A stretch of 64,000 bases of DNA. Source: Dankookia rubra. Its GTDB lineage: Bacteria > Pseudomonadota > Alphaproteobacteria > Acetobacterales > Acetobacteraceae. The translations under genes and the position numbers were made by a program. The notes under the pieces are model-generated. The model had not been told where the DNA came from, did not search any database, and was given only the letters and a program-made list of their open reading frames with translations. Positions 17,441-26,349 of the stretch are shown here, piece after piece; position 1 is the first letter of the stretch, and every line of letters starts with the position of its first letter. The DNA lies in NCBI RefSeq assembly GCF_004355005.1, contig NZ_SMSJ01000026.1, forward strand, positions 1-64,000. The letters are read 5' to 3'.

Positions 17441-18640
17441 ATGGCACCGGCGAGTGTGCTGTGTGTGGTTGGAACACGGCCTGAAGCTATCAAGATGGCA
17501 CCTGTGGTGCAGGCGTTGCGCCGCAAGTCCGGCCTATCAGTCCGGCTGTTGCTGACTGGCCAGCACCGCGACCTGTTGGATCAGGCGCTGGCAAGCTTCG
17601 GGCTGCGCGGTGACCTCGACCTCGACCTGATGCGTCCGAACCAAAGCCTCTCCGGCTTGGTCGCGCGCATCCTCGAAGGCATCGATCCACTGCTGGCCGA
17701 GGCACCGCCCGGCATGGTGCTGGCGCAAGGCGATACCAGCACCGTCATGGCCACTGCCATCGCCTGTTTCCACCGTCGTATTCCGTTCGGTCATGTCGAG
17801 GCGGGGCTGCGCACCGGCGACCTCCAGAACCCTTTCCCGGAAGAGTTCAACCGCGTGGTCGCTGGCCGCGCGGCAGCGCTGAATTTCTGCCCGACGGAGG
17901 GCGCCCGCCGCGCCCTGCTGCGGGAAGGCGTGGCGGCCGAGACCATCCACGTCACCGGCAACACGGTCATCGACGCTTTGCTCGATGTCGCTCGCCGCGC
18001 GCCGGGCAGTCTCCCCGGCCTGCCGCCCCAGGCCATGGGACGCAATGGCCGGCTGGTGCTGATGACCATGCACCGCCGCGAGAGCTTCGGCAGGCCGGCC
18101 GAGCAGGTCCTGACGGCGGTCCGCCGCCTGCTCGCAGCCTTTCCCGACCTGCATCTGCTCTATCCGGTGCATCCCAACCCGAATGTGCGGGACATGGCGC
18201 ATGCCATGCTCGGCCGTCACCCGCAGGTGACGCTCACCGATCCGCTCGGCTATCCCGAATTGGTCGCCGCGATGCAGCATTGCGCCCTGGTGCTCACCGA
18301 CAGCGGTGGGTTGCAGGAAGAGGCGCCGGCGCTCGGTAAGCCGGTCCTCGTGCTGCGCGATGTCACCGAAAGGCCCGAAGCGGTGGACCACGGCGTCGCC
18401 CGCCTCGTCGGCACGGATCCCGACCACATCCTGGCCGCGGCGAGCGAGCTGCTGACATCTCCCGTGGCTTATGCCGCGATGGCCAAGGGCGTCTCTCCCT
18501 ACGGCGACGGAAAGGCGGCGGATCGCATCGCCAGGCTGGTCGCCGGCGCCGTCCGCCGCACCGCACCGCTGCCGGCCCATTCTCACCTGATGCCGCCTCC
18601 CTCTTTCCCGACCCTCGCCGACGGAGTCCCCGCGCGATGA
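17441..18640 (+). CDS. wecB: UDP-N-acetylglucosamine 2-epimerase (non-hydrolysing)
   Basis: A 399-residue GT-B-fold epimerase that interconverts UDP-GlcNAc and UDP-ManNAc in the cytoplasm. Signature segments are VVGTRPEAIKMAPV at the N-terminus, LTGQHRDLLDQ, AQGDTSTVMA, HVEAGLRTGD, NPFPEEFNRV, MTMHRRESFG, and the C-terminal LTDSGGLQEEAPALGKPVL that binds the UDP moiety. ATG 17441 is preferred over an upstream TTG because GGAGGGA lies at 17427-17433. It overlaps the next gene by ATGA. In this cassette it would supply UDP-ManNAc for the WecG/TagA-type transferase. Confidence 0.93.
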   Translation: MAPASVLCVVGTRPEAIKMAPVVQALRRKSGLSVRLLLTGQHRDLLDQALASFGLRGDLDLDLMRPNQSLSGLVARILEGIDPLLAEAPPGMVLAQGDTSTVMATAIACFHRRIPFGHVEAGLRTGDLQNPFPEEFNRVVAGRAAALNFCPTEGARRALLREGVAAETIHVTGNTVIDALLDVARRAPGSLPGLPPQAMGRNGRLVLMTMHRRESFGRPAEQVLTAVRRLLAAFPDLHLLYPVHPNPNVRDMAHAMLGRHPQVTLTDPLGYPELVAAMQHCALVLTDSGGLQEEAPALGKPVLVLRDVTERPEAVDHGVARLVGTDPDHILAAASELLTSPVAYAAMAKGVSPYGDGKAADRIARLVAGAVRRTAPLPAHSHLMPPPSFPTLADGVPAR

Positions 18641-19743
18641 GCCAGGCCCTTGCCCCCCGCATCGAAGACCTCCAGGATCTGTGCACCGACAGGCTGCGCG
18701 ACTGCCTGGATCCGCGCAGTGGCCGCTTCGGCCGGCAGATCCGCGACGGCGCCTGGGCCCCGACGCTTGGGACTGAAAGCCTCACCAGCTCCGCCATCTG
18801 CCTGATCGGACTGCACCGCGCCGGCATCCCGCTCCGCGCCGTCGTCGCCGATCCGGCCGCGCTCTGCCGCGACCTCGCCGCCGGCGTGCGCGACGAAGCC
18901 TATCCGGGCGCGCTCGGCCTGGTGCTTTGGGCCAACAGCGCGGTGCGCGGCGCGGCGCCGCTCGTCCTGCTGGCCGAAGCCGGCTTCAGTCCGGATGAGC
19001 TGGAATCGCTCCTGCCCGAGCTTACCACGATGGAGGTGGCCTGGCTTGTCAGCGGCCTGCTGCATGCCAGCGTGCCGGCGCTCCGCCCGGCCACCATCGC
19101 TGCCCTGCGCGAGCTGGAAGGCCGGCTCGACCAGCAGACGCTGGTGTTCCGCCACGCTTCCACGGCAGCGCCGCTGCGCCACCGGATGCGGCGGCAGATC
19201 GCCAACTTCGCCGACCAGGTCTACCCGCTGCAGGCACTGTCCTTCGCTGCCCTGGTGCTGGGCGACGCGACGGCGCGGCAGCTGGCCGACCATTGCGGCG
19301 CCCGGCTCGTCGCGGCGCAGGGGCCGCTCGGCCAGTGGTGGTGGCACCACGATGCCGCCAATGACGCGGTGGCCGAAGCCTATCCGGTCTATTCGGTGCA
19401 TCAGCACAGCATGGCGCCGATGGCGCTGCGTGCCCTGGCGCTGGCGGGTGGCCAGGCCCATGCCGCTGCCGTCGCCCGCAGCCGCGCCTGGCTGCATGCG
19501 AACGAGCTGGGACTGGACCTGGTCGAGCCCGCGTCCGGCATCATCTGGCGGAGCGTCGAGCGGGAGGAAGGCGCCGCGGCGCACCGGCTGCGTCAGGCCT
19601 GCCTGCTCGCCGGCCTGCCGACGCCGGAGCCTCCGTCGCCGCGGTTCCGGCTGAACCGGGAGATCCGGCCCTATGAGTGGGGCTGGCTGCTCTATGCCAC
19701 GGCGATCGAAGGCAGCTCGCCGCCCGCCGGGCATGTCGTATGA
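18637..19743 (+). CDS. Unrecognised 368-aa protein in polysaccharide cassette
   Basis: A 368-residue protein without a family I can name. It is mostly helical by composition, with repeated Ala/Leu-rich segments of about 40-50 residues that could form an alpha/alpha toroid like those of glycan-processing or terpenoid-cyclase-type folds. Notable possible active-site clusters are GQWWWHHDAAND near residue 232 and YSVHQHSMAPM near residue 252, with EWGWLLYA near the C-terminus. No signal peptide or membrane helix is evident. Start ATG 18637 overlaps the epimerase stop, and its own stop overlaps the transferase start, so it is translationally locked between two ManNAc-pathway genes. Confidence 0.75.
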   Translation: MSQALAPRIEDLQDLCTDRLRDCLDPRSGRFGRQIRDGAWAPTLGTESLTSSAICLIGLHRAGIPLRAVVADPAALCRDLAAGVRDEAYPGALGLVLWANSAVRGAAPLVLLAEAGFSPDELESLLPELTTMEVAWLVSGLLHASVPALRPATIAALRELEGRLDQQTLVFRHASTAAPLRHRMRRQIANFADQVYPLQALSFAALVLGDATARQLADHCGARLVAAQGPLGQWWWHHDAANDAVAEAYPVYSVHQHSMAPMALRALALAGGQAHAAAVARSRAWLHANELGLDLVEPASGIIWRSVEREEGAAAHRLRQACLLAGLPTPEPPSPRFRLNREIRPYEWGWLLYATAIEGSSPPAGHVV

Positions 19744-20507
19744 TGCGCCGGTCCTCCGTTTCCGTCCTTGGCTGCGGCATCGACCCGATGCGGCAGCAGG
19801 AGGTGCTGGACTGGTGCCTCGAGACCGCCCGCAGCAGCGCGCGCGCCCGCATCGTCCTGACCGCGAACGCCTCCCACCTCGTCGCCATGCAGGACGACCC
19901 GGCGTTGCGGGAGGCGGCGCAGGCCGCCGACCTGGTCACCGCGGACGGCATGTCGCTGGTCTGGGCGGGACGGATGCTGGGCGGCGAGATCCCGGAACGC
20001 GTCGCGGGCATCGACCTGCTCGATGGCTTGCTGCGATGCGCACCGAAGGAGGGACTGCGCATCTTCCTGCTCGGGGCGAAGCCGCCGGTCCTGGAGCGCT
20101 TCGTCGCCCGGTGTCGGGCCAGCTACCCCGGCATCGAGATCGTCGGCTGGCGCGACGGCTACTTCACGGCCGCGCAGCACCAGGACGTGGTGCGGCAGAT
20201 CTCCGAGGCACGCGCAGACATGCTCTTCCTCGGCATGCCATCGCCTTTCAAGGACATCTGGTGCGAGCGACACCGGAACGCCCTCGGCGTGAAGCTCATC
20301 ATGGGCGTCGGCGGTGCCTTCGACGTGCTGGCCGGGGAGGTGCGGCGGGCACCACGCTGGATGCAGACGGCCGGGCTGGAATGGGCATGGCGGCTCGGGC
20401 TCGAGCCGCGACGGCTGTGGAAGCGCTACCTGATCGGCAACAGCCGCTTCCTGTGGCTGCTGGCAAAGCAATCCGTCCGCCGGCGAGCGCCCGCGGCGCA
20501 GGCGTAG
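19740..20507 (+). CDS. WecG/TagA/CpsF family glycosyltransferase
   Basis: A 255-residue GT26-type transferase, which typically adds ManNAc or ManNAcA to a lipid-linked sugar at the inner membrane. Diagnostic segments are TANASHLVAMQDDPAL, DGMSLVWAGRMLG with the conserved DGM aspartate, ERVAGIDLLDGLL, FLLGAKP, LFLGMPSPFKD and a VGGAFDVLAGEVRRAP stretch followed by the basic C-terminal WAWRLGLEPRRLWKRY. It starts at ATG 19740, overlapping the previous stop; ATG 19743 is also in frame. It probably uses the UDP-ManNAc made by the epimerase two genes upstream. Confidence 0.9.
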   Translation: MMRRSSVSVLGCGIDPMRQQEVLDWCLETARSSARARIVLTANASHLVAMQDDPALREAAQAADLVTADGMSLVWAGRMLGGEIPERVAGIDLLDGLLRCAPKEGLRIFLLGAKPPVLERFVARCRASYPGIEIVGWRDGYFTAAQHQDVVRQISEARADMLFLGMPSPFKDIWCERHRNALGVKLIMGVGGAFDVLAGEVRRAPRWMQTAGLEWAWRLGLEPRRLWKRYLIGNSRFLWLLAKQSVRRRAPAAQA

Positions 20508-20531
20508 ACGGGCCGGACAAGGAACGCATGC

Positions 20532-21683
20532 ATGCCATTCCAGGGAAGGGGCATCCTTGCAGGCCGCCGGCGGACGGGCGCACGCCTGCTGGCCGGCGCG
20601 CTCGGCATCGCGCTCGGGCCGATGACCGCCGCCGTGCCGGCCTTGGCGCAACTGCCGTCGGAGCAGCGCGCGGTGCTGCGACGCGGCCTCAACATCACCA
20701 ACTGGTTCCGCTTTCCTGCGAGCGCCGAGCCGGCGCGGCTGCGCGCTTACCTGCCCGACACGGCCATGGCGGAAATCCGCGCCGCCGGCTTCACCTTTGT
20801 CCGGCTCTGCATCCAGCCACAGGTGCTGCTGCGTCCCGACGGAACCCTTGAACCGACGCGGCTCGCCGTCGTGCTGGAGGCGATCGAACGGCTGCACCGC
20901 GCCGGCCTCGGCGTCATCGTCGATGCGCACCCGGAAAGCTGGTACCCGGAGGACCATCCCGAGCACCGCCAGGCACTGTTCGACTTTTGGCGGGGCATGG
21001 CGCCGGCCATGCGCCGCTTCGATCGGTCCCGGACCTTTGTCGAGGTGCTGAACGAGCCGATCTTCCGCGACCATGCGGTCTGGGCCGCACTGCAGCTCGA
21101 GGTGCTGGCGGTGATCCGGACCGTGCTACCGCTGCACACCATCATCCTGACCGGAGCCGACTGGGGCAGCCTGGAGGGTCTGCAGCAGCTTCGCCCGGTG
21201 CGCGACCCGAGGGTGATCTACAGCGTGCACGACTACACGCCAGGTGTCCTGGCCGGCCTGGCTTCCTTTGAACCAGGCCTCGATGCCGCCGCCATCGCGC
21301 GGCTGCCCTTTCCGGTCACGGACGTCGCGGCATGCCGGGCAACCGTGGCGGACAGCGCGCATGCCCGCAGCCGTGCCATCGGCGAATTCTACTGCGGCGA
21401 AGGCTGGAACGCAGCACGGCTGCACGAAAGGCTGGCGACCGCCGCCGCGTGGGGCCGGCGCCACGATGCCCCGGTCATGATCCTGGAATTCGGCGCCCAC
21501 GCGCACCTGAACCGTCCCGCACGCCTGGCTTACTTCGAAGCGTTCGGGCAAGCCGCAGGGCGCGAGGGGCTTGGCTGGGCACTTTGGGGCTACGGCGACA
21601 TCATGGGCTTTCCGGCACGGTCTGGTCCTCACCCGGCCCAGCTCGATCCCGCGGTGCTGCGCGCCCTCGGCACTGGCAGCTGA
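20532..21683 (+). CDS. Secreted glycoside hydrolase family 5 (cellulase-like)
   Basis: A 383-residue GH5-type (beta/alpha)8 hydrolase. An Arg-rich N-terminus followed by ARLLAGALGIALGPMTAAVPALAQ is an export signal. Catalytic residues are E175 in VLNEPIF (acid/base) and E319 in ILEFGAH (nucleophile). The N-terminal GLNITNWF, a VIVDAHPESWY strand and HDYTPG (catalytic-site His) also match. It begins 24 nt after the transferase gene. Polysaccharide operons often carry such a hydrolase to trim or release the polymer; here it may act on the product of this cassette. Confidence 0.87.
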   Translation: MPFQGRGILAGRRRTGARLLAGALGIALGPMTAAVPALAQLPSEQRAVLRRGLNITNWFRFPASAEPARLRAYLPDTAMAEIRAAGFTFVRLCIQPQVLLRPDGTLEPTRLAVVLEAIERLHRAGLGVIVDAHPESWYPEDHPEHRQALFDFWRGMAPAMRRFDRSRTFVEVLNEPIFRDHAVWAALQLEVLAVIRTVLPLHTIILTGADWGSLEGLQQLRPVRDPRVIYSVHDYTPGVLAGLASFEPGLDAAAIARLPFPVTDVAACRATVADSAHARSRAIGEFYCGEGWNAARLHERLATAAAWGRRHDAPVMILEFGAHAHLNRPARLAYFEAFGQAAGREGLGWALWGYGDIMGFPARSGPHPAQLDPAVLRALGTGS

Positions 21684-22131
21684 TGGCCATCCCTTCGTCG
21701 GCCTGAGAATGCGGTGCAGCTCCGCGACCTGCTCCGGTCCTGGCCCGGGCGCGGAACGGCATGCCCGAGACCAGCGCGCCCCGTTCTCTCGCCGTGTCCG
21801 AAGTGCCAAGCTTCACCCGCGATGCCCTGCGTCCCGCGACCTACTCGGGGCTTGCCGCAATTACCGCACCGCGCCAGGATCCCGGCGTGATTGCAGGGCA
21901 GGGGCATGACCGAGGATGCGGAGGGCGCGGTCCTGGCCGCGCCCTGCCGATAGCCGGCCTTGGCCGCGGCAAGCGGCGAGAGACCTACCCGGTGCACGAG
22001 TATGCATCCGGGATCCTGCGACTTTTCGGCAGAGCCTTTGCGTCATCAGGCGAACCGACGCACAGCGCAGGAATGCCAGTCCGGCGCGGTTCAAGCAATG
22101 CCGGCCAGATCCCGGCGAGGCTGGTCAGGCC
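21684..22131. other. Gene-free stretch
   Basis: About 450 bp between the GH5 gene and a small hypothetical gene. Open frames here have no recognisable protein features. No strong hairpin, repeat or tRNA was seen. Confidence 0.5.
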
Positions 22132-22476
22132 GTGAGATATCCGGTCACCCCGGACGGCCGCTATTTCGCCGTCCGCGGACGCCTTTGGCGCTGCTCAAAC
22201 CCACACCTGAGCGATGAACGACGCGCCGAGCTGGTGAAAGCGCTCATGGCTGCGCGACGCGCAAAACAGCAGGCCATGCGCGTCGGTGACGATGCCGCTC
22301 GTGAGGTCGCTCGTCTGCAAGTGGATGCCGCGAAGACCGCCCTGGGTGAGCGCGGGCCGGTTTGGTGGGATGATGGCGCTCCCGATTTCAACAGGCATCT
22401 TGCGCGAACGACACCTTATGCCCAGTGGTTTGCCGATCTCGCAAATGGTACGCGAACCGCGCGTCCCGCGCGTTAG
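22132..22476 (+). CDS. Small conserved hypothetical protein
   Basis: A 114-residue basic protein starting at GTG 22132. It has an N-terminal YPVTPDGRYFAVRGRLWR strand region, a central Ala/Arg/Lys-rich helix, and a GPVWWDDGAPDFNRH segment with neighbouring Trp and Asp residues. I recall very similar short proteins in rhizobia and other alphaproteobacteria, without assigned function. It sits between degenerate sequence on both sides, yet the frame is intact and codon use is normal. The ribosome binding site is weak (GCGAGG about 11 nt upstream). Confidence 0.65.
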   Translation: MRYPVTPDGRYFAVRGRLWRCSNPHLSDERRAELVKALMAARRAKQQAMRVGDDAAREVARLQVDAAKTALGERGPVWWDDGAPDFNRHLARTTPYAQWFADLANGTRTARPAR

Positions 22477-22544
22477 GAGAGGGCTGCCACAATCGCGGGC
22501 GACCGCAGGTTTGCGGCGCGCCAGCGCTGAGACCGCAGCGCGCG

Positions 22545-22805
22545 GGCCTTGTCACAGCGCCGGACGTCGTCGTTCGCCGTGCTCCGCGGCGGCGGGTCTG
22601 CCGGCAGCGCCGCTCACCGGCAGCCGGCGCTCAGGATGTGCATCACCCCATTCAGCACCGCGTGCATGTCAATCCTCCGCTTGTCGTCGCCGTCCTTCGC
22701 GTCTGGGATCAACGGGCCGATGATCAACCTTTCCTCGTCGGTCAGAGCACCCGGATAGCGCAGCTTGCCGCGGCCGTATCTCGGCTGGTTCCCGGGCGTC
22801 CACAT
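22545..22805 (-). pseudogene. N-terminal remnant of an IS5-group transposase
   Basis: Starting at ATG 22805 the frame reads like the N-terminal domain of an IS5-group transposase: MWTPGNQPRYGRGKLRYP, LTDEERLIIGPLIP and a VLNGVMHIL helix. It then meets TGA 22614-22616 exactly where the family has Trp after the GCR tripeptide. Similarity continues beyond the stop as ALPADPPPRST up to about 22545 and then fades. The catalytic domain is missing. This is a different IS5 subgroup from the remnant at 16091-16810. Confidence 0.7.
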
Positions 22806-22863
22806 GCACGCTCTTCGTCCGGCAGCCGCCGCCTCGAGCCGATCACGACCGGTTCGAATGAAC

Positions 22864-23456
22864 CGCTATGTTCCCGGGCGGTCCTTTGAGCCGGACGGAG
22901 CCACTGCCGAGCCGCACACGCATGTATCCGAAGATCGTCGCGTACAATCCGAATGCAATCGCGGCGGCGCGGCCCAGGCCGCCCGCATCACGCCCTAGCG
23001 CGGCATCGCGCAGGCCCAGCAGGAACCCGCTCGACAGGGTCCTGAGCACATGATCGCGCCCGGTCCGCAATGCGCTCGGCAAACGTGTGAGCTCGCCGAG
23101 GTACGCTCTCGAGCGGCCCTCGGCAACGCAGCGCCGCCAGAAGTAGCCCCATGCAGGCATGACGGCGGCACCTTGTGCCGGACGCACGCCTCCGGGAAGA
23201 AGAGGAAGCGCCCCGTCGGGAATCCCTCCTCGACGCGGAGGCAGGGCCCGGTTTCGTCGCAGCCGACGAATGTGCCGGTGGCATTGCGCCCGAGCAGGCC
23301 AGCGAAGCCTCCCGCGCCGTCCAGCACGCTCCGCTTGATCAGCATCGCCGCGCCGATCGCGTCGCGCACCGCAAGGCGCAGCTCACACGCGCCGGTGTCG
23401 GGCACATGCGCAAACCATCCAAGCTGCCCGACCGCGTCCGCAGCTTCTTCGGACAC
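22864..23456 (-). pseudogene. Truncated, frameshifted family 2 glycosyltransferase
   Basis: Two minus-strand frames join near 23150-23165 to give the C-terminal half of a GT2-type transferase. The upstream frame reads GAAMLIKRSVLDGAGGF, then CDETGPCLRVEEGFPTGR and FFPEACVRHKVPPS. The downstream frame continues AWGYFWRRCVAEGRSRAYLG with a final hydrophobic stretch. These match the ED-x-D-like, WGYF and RRC-EGRS features seen in rhamnosyl or mycolyl-linked GT2 enzymes. The N-terminal nucleotide-binding half is missing. One frameshift plus truncation make it non-functional unless the sequence has an error. Confidence 0.6.
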
Positions 23457-23504
23457 ACGACCTTCCGCCGCGCTGCATGGCTCAGGAATACCCAGGCCGG
23501 ATCA

Positions 23505-24473
23505 CTAAATCGCGCCGATCTGCCAGAAGTCGGTGTTGCTGGCGAAGGTGGCGCCAACGCCGAGCCACTTTGCCCCGTCCATGAACCACTCGGCATACCA
23601 GCCAGACATGTGTTTCCACATCAGGTCGGCTCGGCCGTCGTTGTTGTAGTCGTCAGTCCCGACCAACGACCAGTCGGCCCCGGGATCGGGCAATTCGCCG
23701 CCTTGGGCGCCCCAGATCGTGCGCGTGTCGACCTGGCCGGTGGCGTTTGTGTGCTGCCAGAGGATGTCGGTCCGCCCGTCACCATCGAAGTCGGCCAAGC
23801 CGAGTACCGCCCAGCTTGGTCCGGGGTCGGCGAAGGTCACCGTCTGGGTCGGCGCCTCCGGACCGCCCGGGGTCACGGCGCGGGGCTCCTCGATGCGGAA
23901 GACCCCGACCGTCGCATTGCCGGTACCCCGAAACAGGATGTCGTCGCGGCCATCCCCGTCGAAGTCGCCGACACCGACCAGCTGGAAGTCGATCGAGAAT
24001 GGCGCCAGCTGGCCGAGGCCGAGAGGTGGGATCTTGCGCGGCTCGGCCGAGGCCGTTGACCAACTGCCGTCCGGGCTGCTGGCGCTCGGCGGGTTGAACC
24101 ACAGCAGGTCGCTATGGCCGTCACCGCTGAAGTCGCCCGTCATACGGATCTGCCGGGTTGTGCCGAAGCCGCCGAGCGGCGTGACCGTGCCGACCTGATT
24201 GTCCTGAATGGCCCAGGTCTCGATCTGTCCGGCCGCATCCTGCCAAATGAGGTCGGTCGTTCCGTTGCCTTGGATGTCGCCGATGCCGCGGAGTTCGAGG
24301 CCGGCGGGCGCCGCGATGTAGAGGCCCGGCGTGCCGGAGAGCCCGTCCGGGCGCATGTTCCAGACGGCCAGCGACCCATCGGCGCCGCGCCAGATCAGGT
24401 CTGTGAAGCCGTCGCCGTTGAAGTCCGGCTTGGCCGCGTGGTTCGGAAGAATGCTGCGGACCGTGAATGCCAT
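23505..24473 (-). CDS. FG-GAP/VCBS repeat protein (predicted calcium-binding propeller)
   Basis: A 322-residue protein made of six successive FG-GAP-like units, each with a DxxGDGxxDLxW calcium-loop motif: DFNGDGFTDLIW, DIQGNGTTDLIW, DFSGDGHSDLLW, DFDGDGRDDILF, DFDGDGRTDILW and DYNNDGRADLMW. Such repeats form integrin-like beta-propellers on secreted or surface proteins. No classical signal peptide is present, so export might be by a type I system or there may be none. I chose ATG 24473; ATG 24533 would add 20 residues of unlikely composition. It lies next to the broken glycosyltransferase. Confidence 0.78.
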   Translation of the reverse strand: MAFTVRSILPNHAAKPDFNGDGFTDLIWRGADGSLAVWNMRPDGLSGTPGLYIAAPAGLELRGIGDIQGNGTTDLIWQDAAGQIETWAIQDNQVGTVTPLGGFGTTRQIRMTGDFSGDGHSDLLWFNPPSASSPDGSWSTASAEPRKIPPLGLGQLAPFSIDFQLVGVGDFDGDGRDDILFRGTGNATVGVFRIEEPRAVTPGGPEAPTQTVTFADPGPSWAVLGLADFDGDGRTDILWQHTNATGQVDTRTIWGAQGGELPDPGADWSLVGTDDYNNDGRADLMWKHMSGWYAEWFMDGAKWLGVGATFASNTDFWQIGAI

Positions 24474-24807
24474 TGCCCTGGATGCCTCGTGCTCTGTACG
24501 CGGCAACATCTGCCGTTTTGCGCGGGACGCCACAGTGTGCGGCGCACGACAAGGAGAGGAATGTCAGCCCGCAACAGGCCGGTGACAGCCGCGCCCGATG
24601 CCTGACATGGCTCGCTTCTCCAGGCCTGGCGAAACCTGCAACGCCGCAATGCCGGCACCGGGGTCGGTTTGTGGCCACACTGCCCGCCGCTGCCGGCCCG
24701 TTGCTCGCCAGCCTCCAACCTCGTGCACCGATCCTGAGTACCCGGACCCTCGGCACCCCTTCGCGCCGTGCAACTGATGGCTGAGCCATCGGTGCTCCTC
24801 GCAGACG
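24474..24807. other. Gene-free stretch
   Basis: About 330 bp between the FG-GAP gene and the small secreted protein gene. It presumably carries the FG-GAP promoter. No credible coding frame or repeat was recognised. Confidence 0.45.
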
Positions 24808-25179
24808 TCAATCTTCTATGGAAACACTTCCGTATGGATCGACCTTCGCCCTGACTGTTCTGCCCCTTCGAGATGCGTAGCCGGTCCACGACCCATCTGC
24901 CTTCGGCGTCGGGGGGTGGATGTTCGTGAAGCCTTCCGCAGCGAGGAGGTTCATCGCCTGCGATTGCGTAATGCCGCCGGGCTGTAGCCCGGATTGCGGC
25001 GCCGGAGACGCAGCCCACGGGGCGGGGGGCGGCCGTTGATATACCATGCCGTTCGGCACGGACCACCCGGGCAGGGTCCCCTGACCGCTGATGTCCGGCG
25101 ACAGCACCTGCCCCCGCGCAGGAATGGAGGCGACCATCGTAGCCACCCCAAAGGCAAAAAGTGTGGAGCCGCGTGACAT
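24808..25179 (-). CDS. Small secreted protein with PepSY-like C-terminus
   Basis: A 123-residue protein starting at ATG 25179, with GAGGG about 12 nt upstream. Residues 1-27 form a signal peptide (STLFAFGVATMVASIPARGQ). A Pro-rich linker follows, then a ~55-residue domain: ITQSQAMNLLAAEGF, DGSWTGYASRRGR and VRAKVDPYGSV. This resembles PepSY-type or BON-like periplasmic modules that carry a basic residue-turn-VDxxGxV pattern. Assignment is by pattern only. It is probably periplasmic. Confidence 0.65.
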   Translation of the reverse strand: MSRGSTLFAFGVATMVASIPARGQVLSPDISGQGTLPGWSVPNGMVYQRPPPAPWAASPAPQSGLQPGGITQSQAMNLLAAEGFTNIHPPTPKADGSWTGYASRRGRTVRAKVDPYGSVSIED

Positions 25180-26103
25180 GCTGTGACCCTCACTGTGGCC
25201 CCCTGGGCCGCACCCAAGACAAGCGCAAAAGACCTCTGGATGCGTGTCAATCCTTAGCGAAGCTAATGGTGCGCCACCCGCGCCCGCCGCGTGCCGACAC
25301 GGCACCCTCGCTCTCAGGATCGCCACCAGAACCGCCTGAAGGCTGGCTTCCCCTCGCATTGATCACCCAACGCCGCGCGCCATCGGGTGATCCCGATATT
25401 TCGGGGCGATGTCCCACAGCCTCTGTTCCTGCGCCATTCGGTGGCGGGTGGGCCAGCCGCCACCCGGGGCCACCATTCGTGCATCCGCCGATCCGCCTGG
25501 CGGGTGGCGTGCTCACGCTGCGGCTGGGCCGCATCGAGGGGATGGGCCAACGCGGCGAGCTGCATGGGCTGGACGGCGGGGGGGGATCAGCGGAGCCGCC
25601 TCCGCGCCCTCGGGCCCGGAGACCGTCACCGGCCCGGCAATCGCCGCCAGCGACCCTCGGCCGCGCTCTGTGCAAGGCGCCCGCTCGGCAATCACGGCTC
25701 GGCCGACACGTCATCGCGCCGGACAGGGTGCCCCCCTCTTCATCCACCTGAAGTACCCGATCCGCCGGCCTTCGCCGCGTTCCGATCAGGTGGATCGGCC
25801 GGTCAGCACCCGGCGGCGCCGGATCGGCTCACCGTCCCATGGCGTGTCGAGCAGGGCGGCCGTCCGCATCCGGTCTTCGTCGTTGAAGGCAGCGCCGCTA
25901 GGACAGCTTGAAGTGGGAGTACCGGGAATGTCGGGTCCGCCATCCCTCCCCGGACAACCCGCCGCCGCCGTCGTGCCGCCCGGACCATGCGCCTGCGCGC
26001 ACAAAAAACAGCCGCGTGATGCCGGCCCACCACACGATTTCTTTGCCGGCGGAACGTTGCCGCATGTGGTTCAGATGAGGCGTCGCAACATGGGTGGACG
26101 GTG
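25180..26103. other. Gene-free stretch, about 920 bp
   Basis: Several overlapping frames are open here on both strands, but none has family features, a ribosome binding site or consistent codon use. An 8-G run is near 25580. It is probably decayed sequence within the accessory region. No transposase segment could be identified. Confidence 0.5.
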
Positions 26104-26328
26104 ATGTCCAAGCACCTCCTGGTCGCAGTGAACATACAGCCCACGCAGCCGCGCTACTTCGTCGGCTACAAGGACGACGGCGCGTTGTGTGAGACGATCT
26201 GGACCAACGACTGCTGGAAGGCCCGGTGGTTCGATGCCGAGGATGCGGAGATCGAGGCCCTGCTGCTCTCGACCTGCTGCCCGAGCTACCGGGTCGAGAA
26301 ACGCCAGGTGAGCGGCGCCGGGGTCTAG
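26104..26328 (+). CDS. Small hypothetical protein
   Basis: A 74-residue open frame starting at ATG 26104 (GTG 26101 is also possible). The composition looks like a real protein: aromatic and acidic residues with WTNDCWKARWFDAEDAEIEA and a final CCPSYRVEK. No family is recognised and the ribosome binding site is weak. It ends 22 nt before the convergent MetX-like gene. Confidence 0.45.
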   Translation: MSKHLLVAVNIQPTQPRYFVGYKDDGALCETIWTNDCWKARWFDAEDAEIEALLLSTCCPSYRVEKRQVSGAGV

Positions 26329-26349
26329 CGGCGCCGCGCCTTCCGGCCG

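Noticed and set aside
25387-26104. Overlapping plus-strand frames in the gene-free stretch
   Set aside because: No ribosome binding site, no hydrophobic core pattern, and several frames are open at once as expected in GC-rich non-coding DNA.
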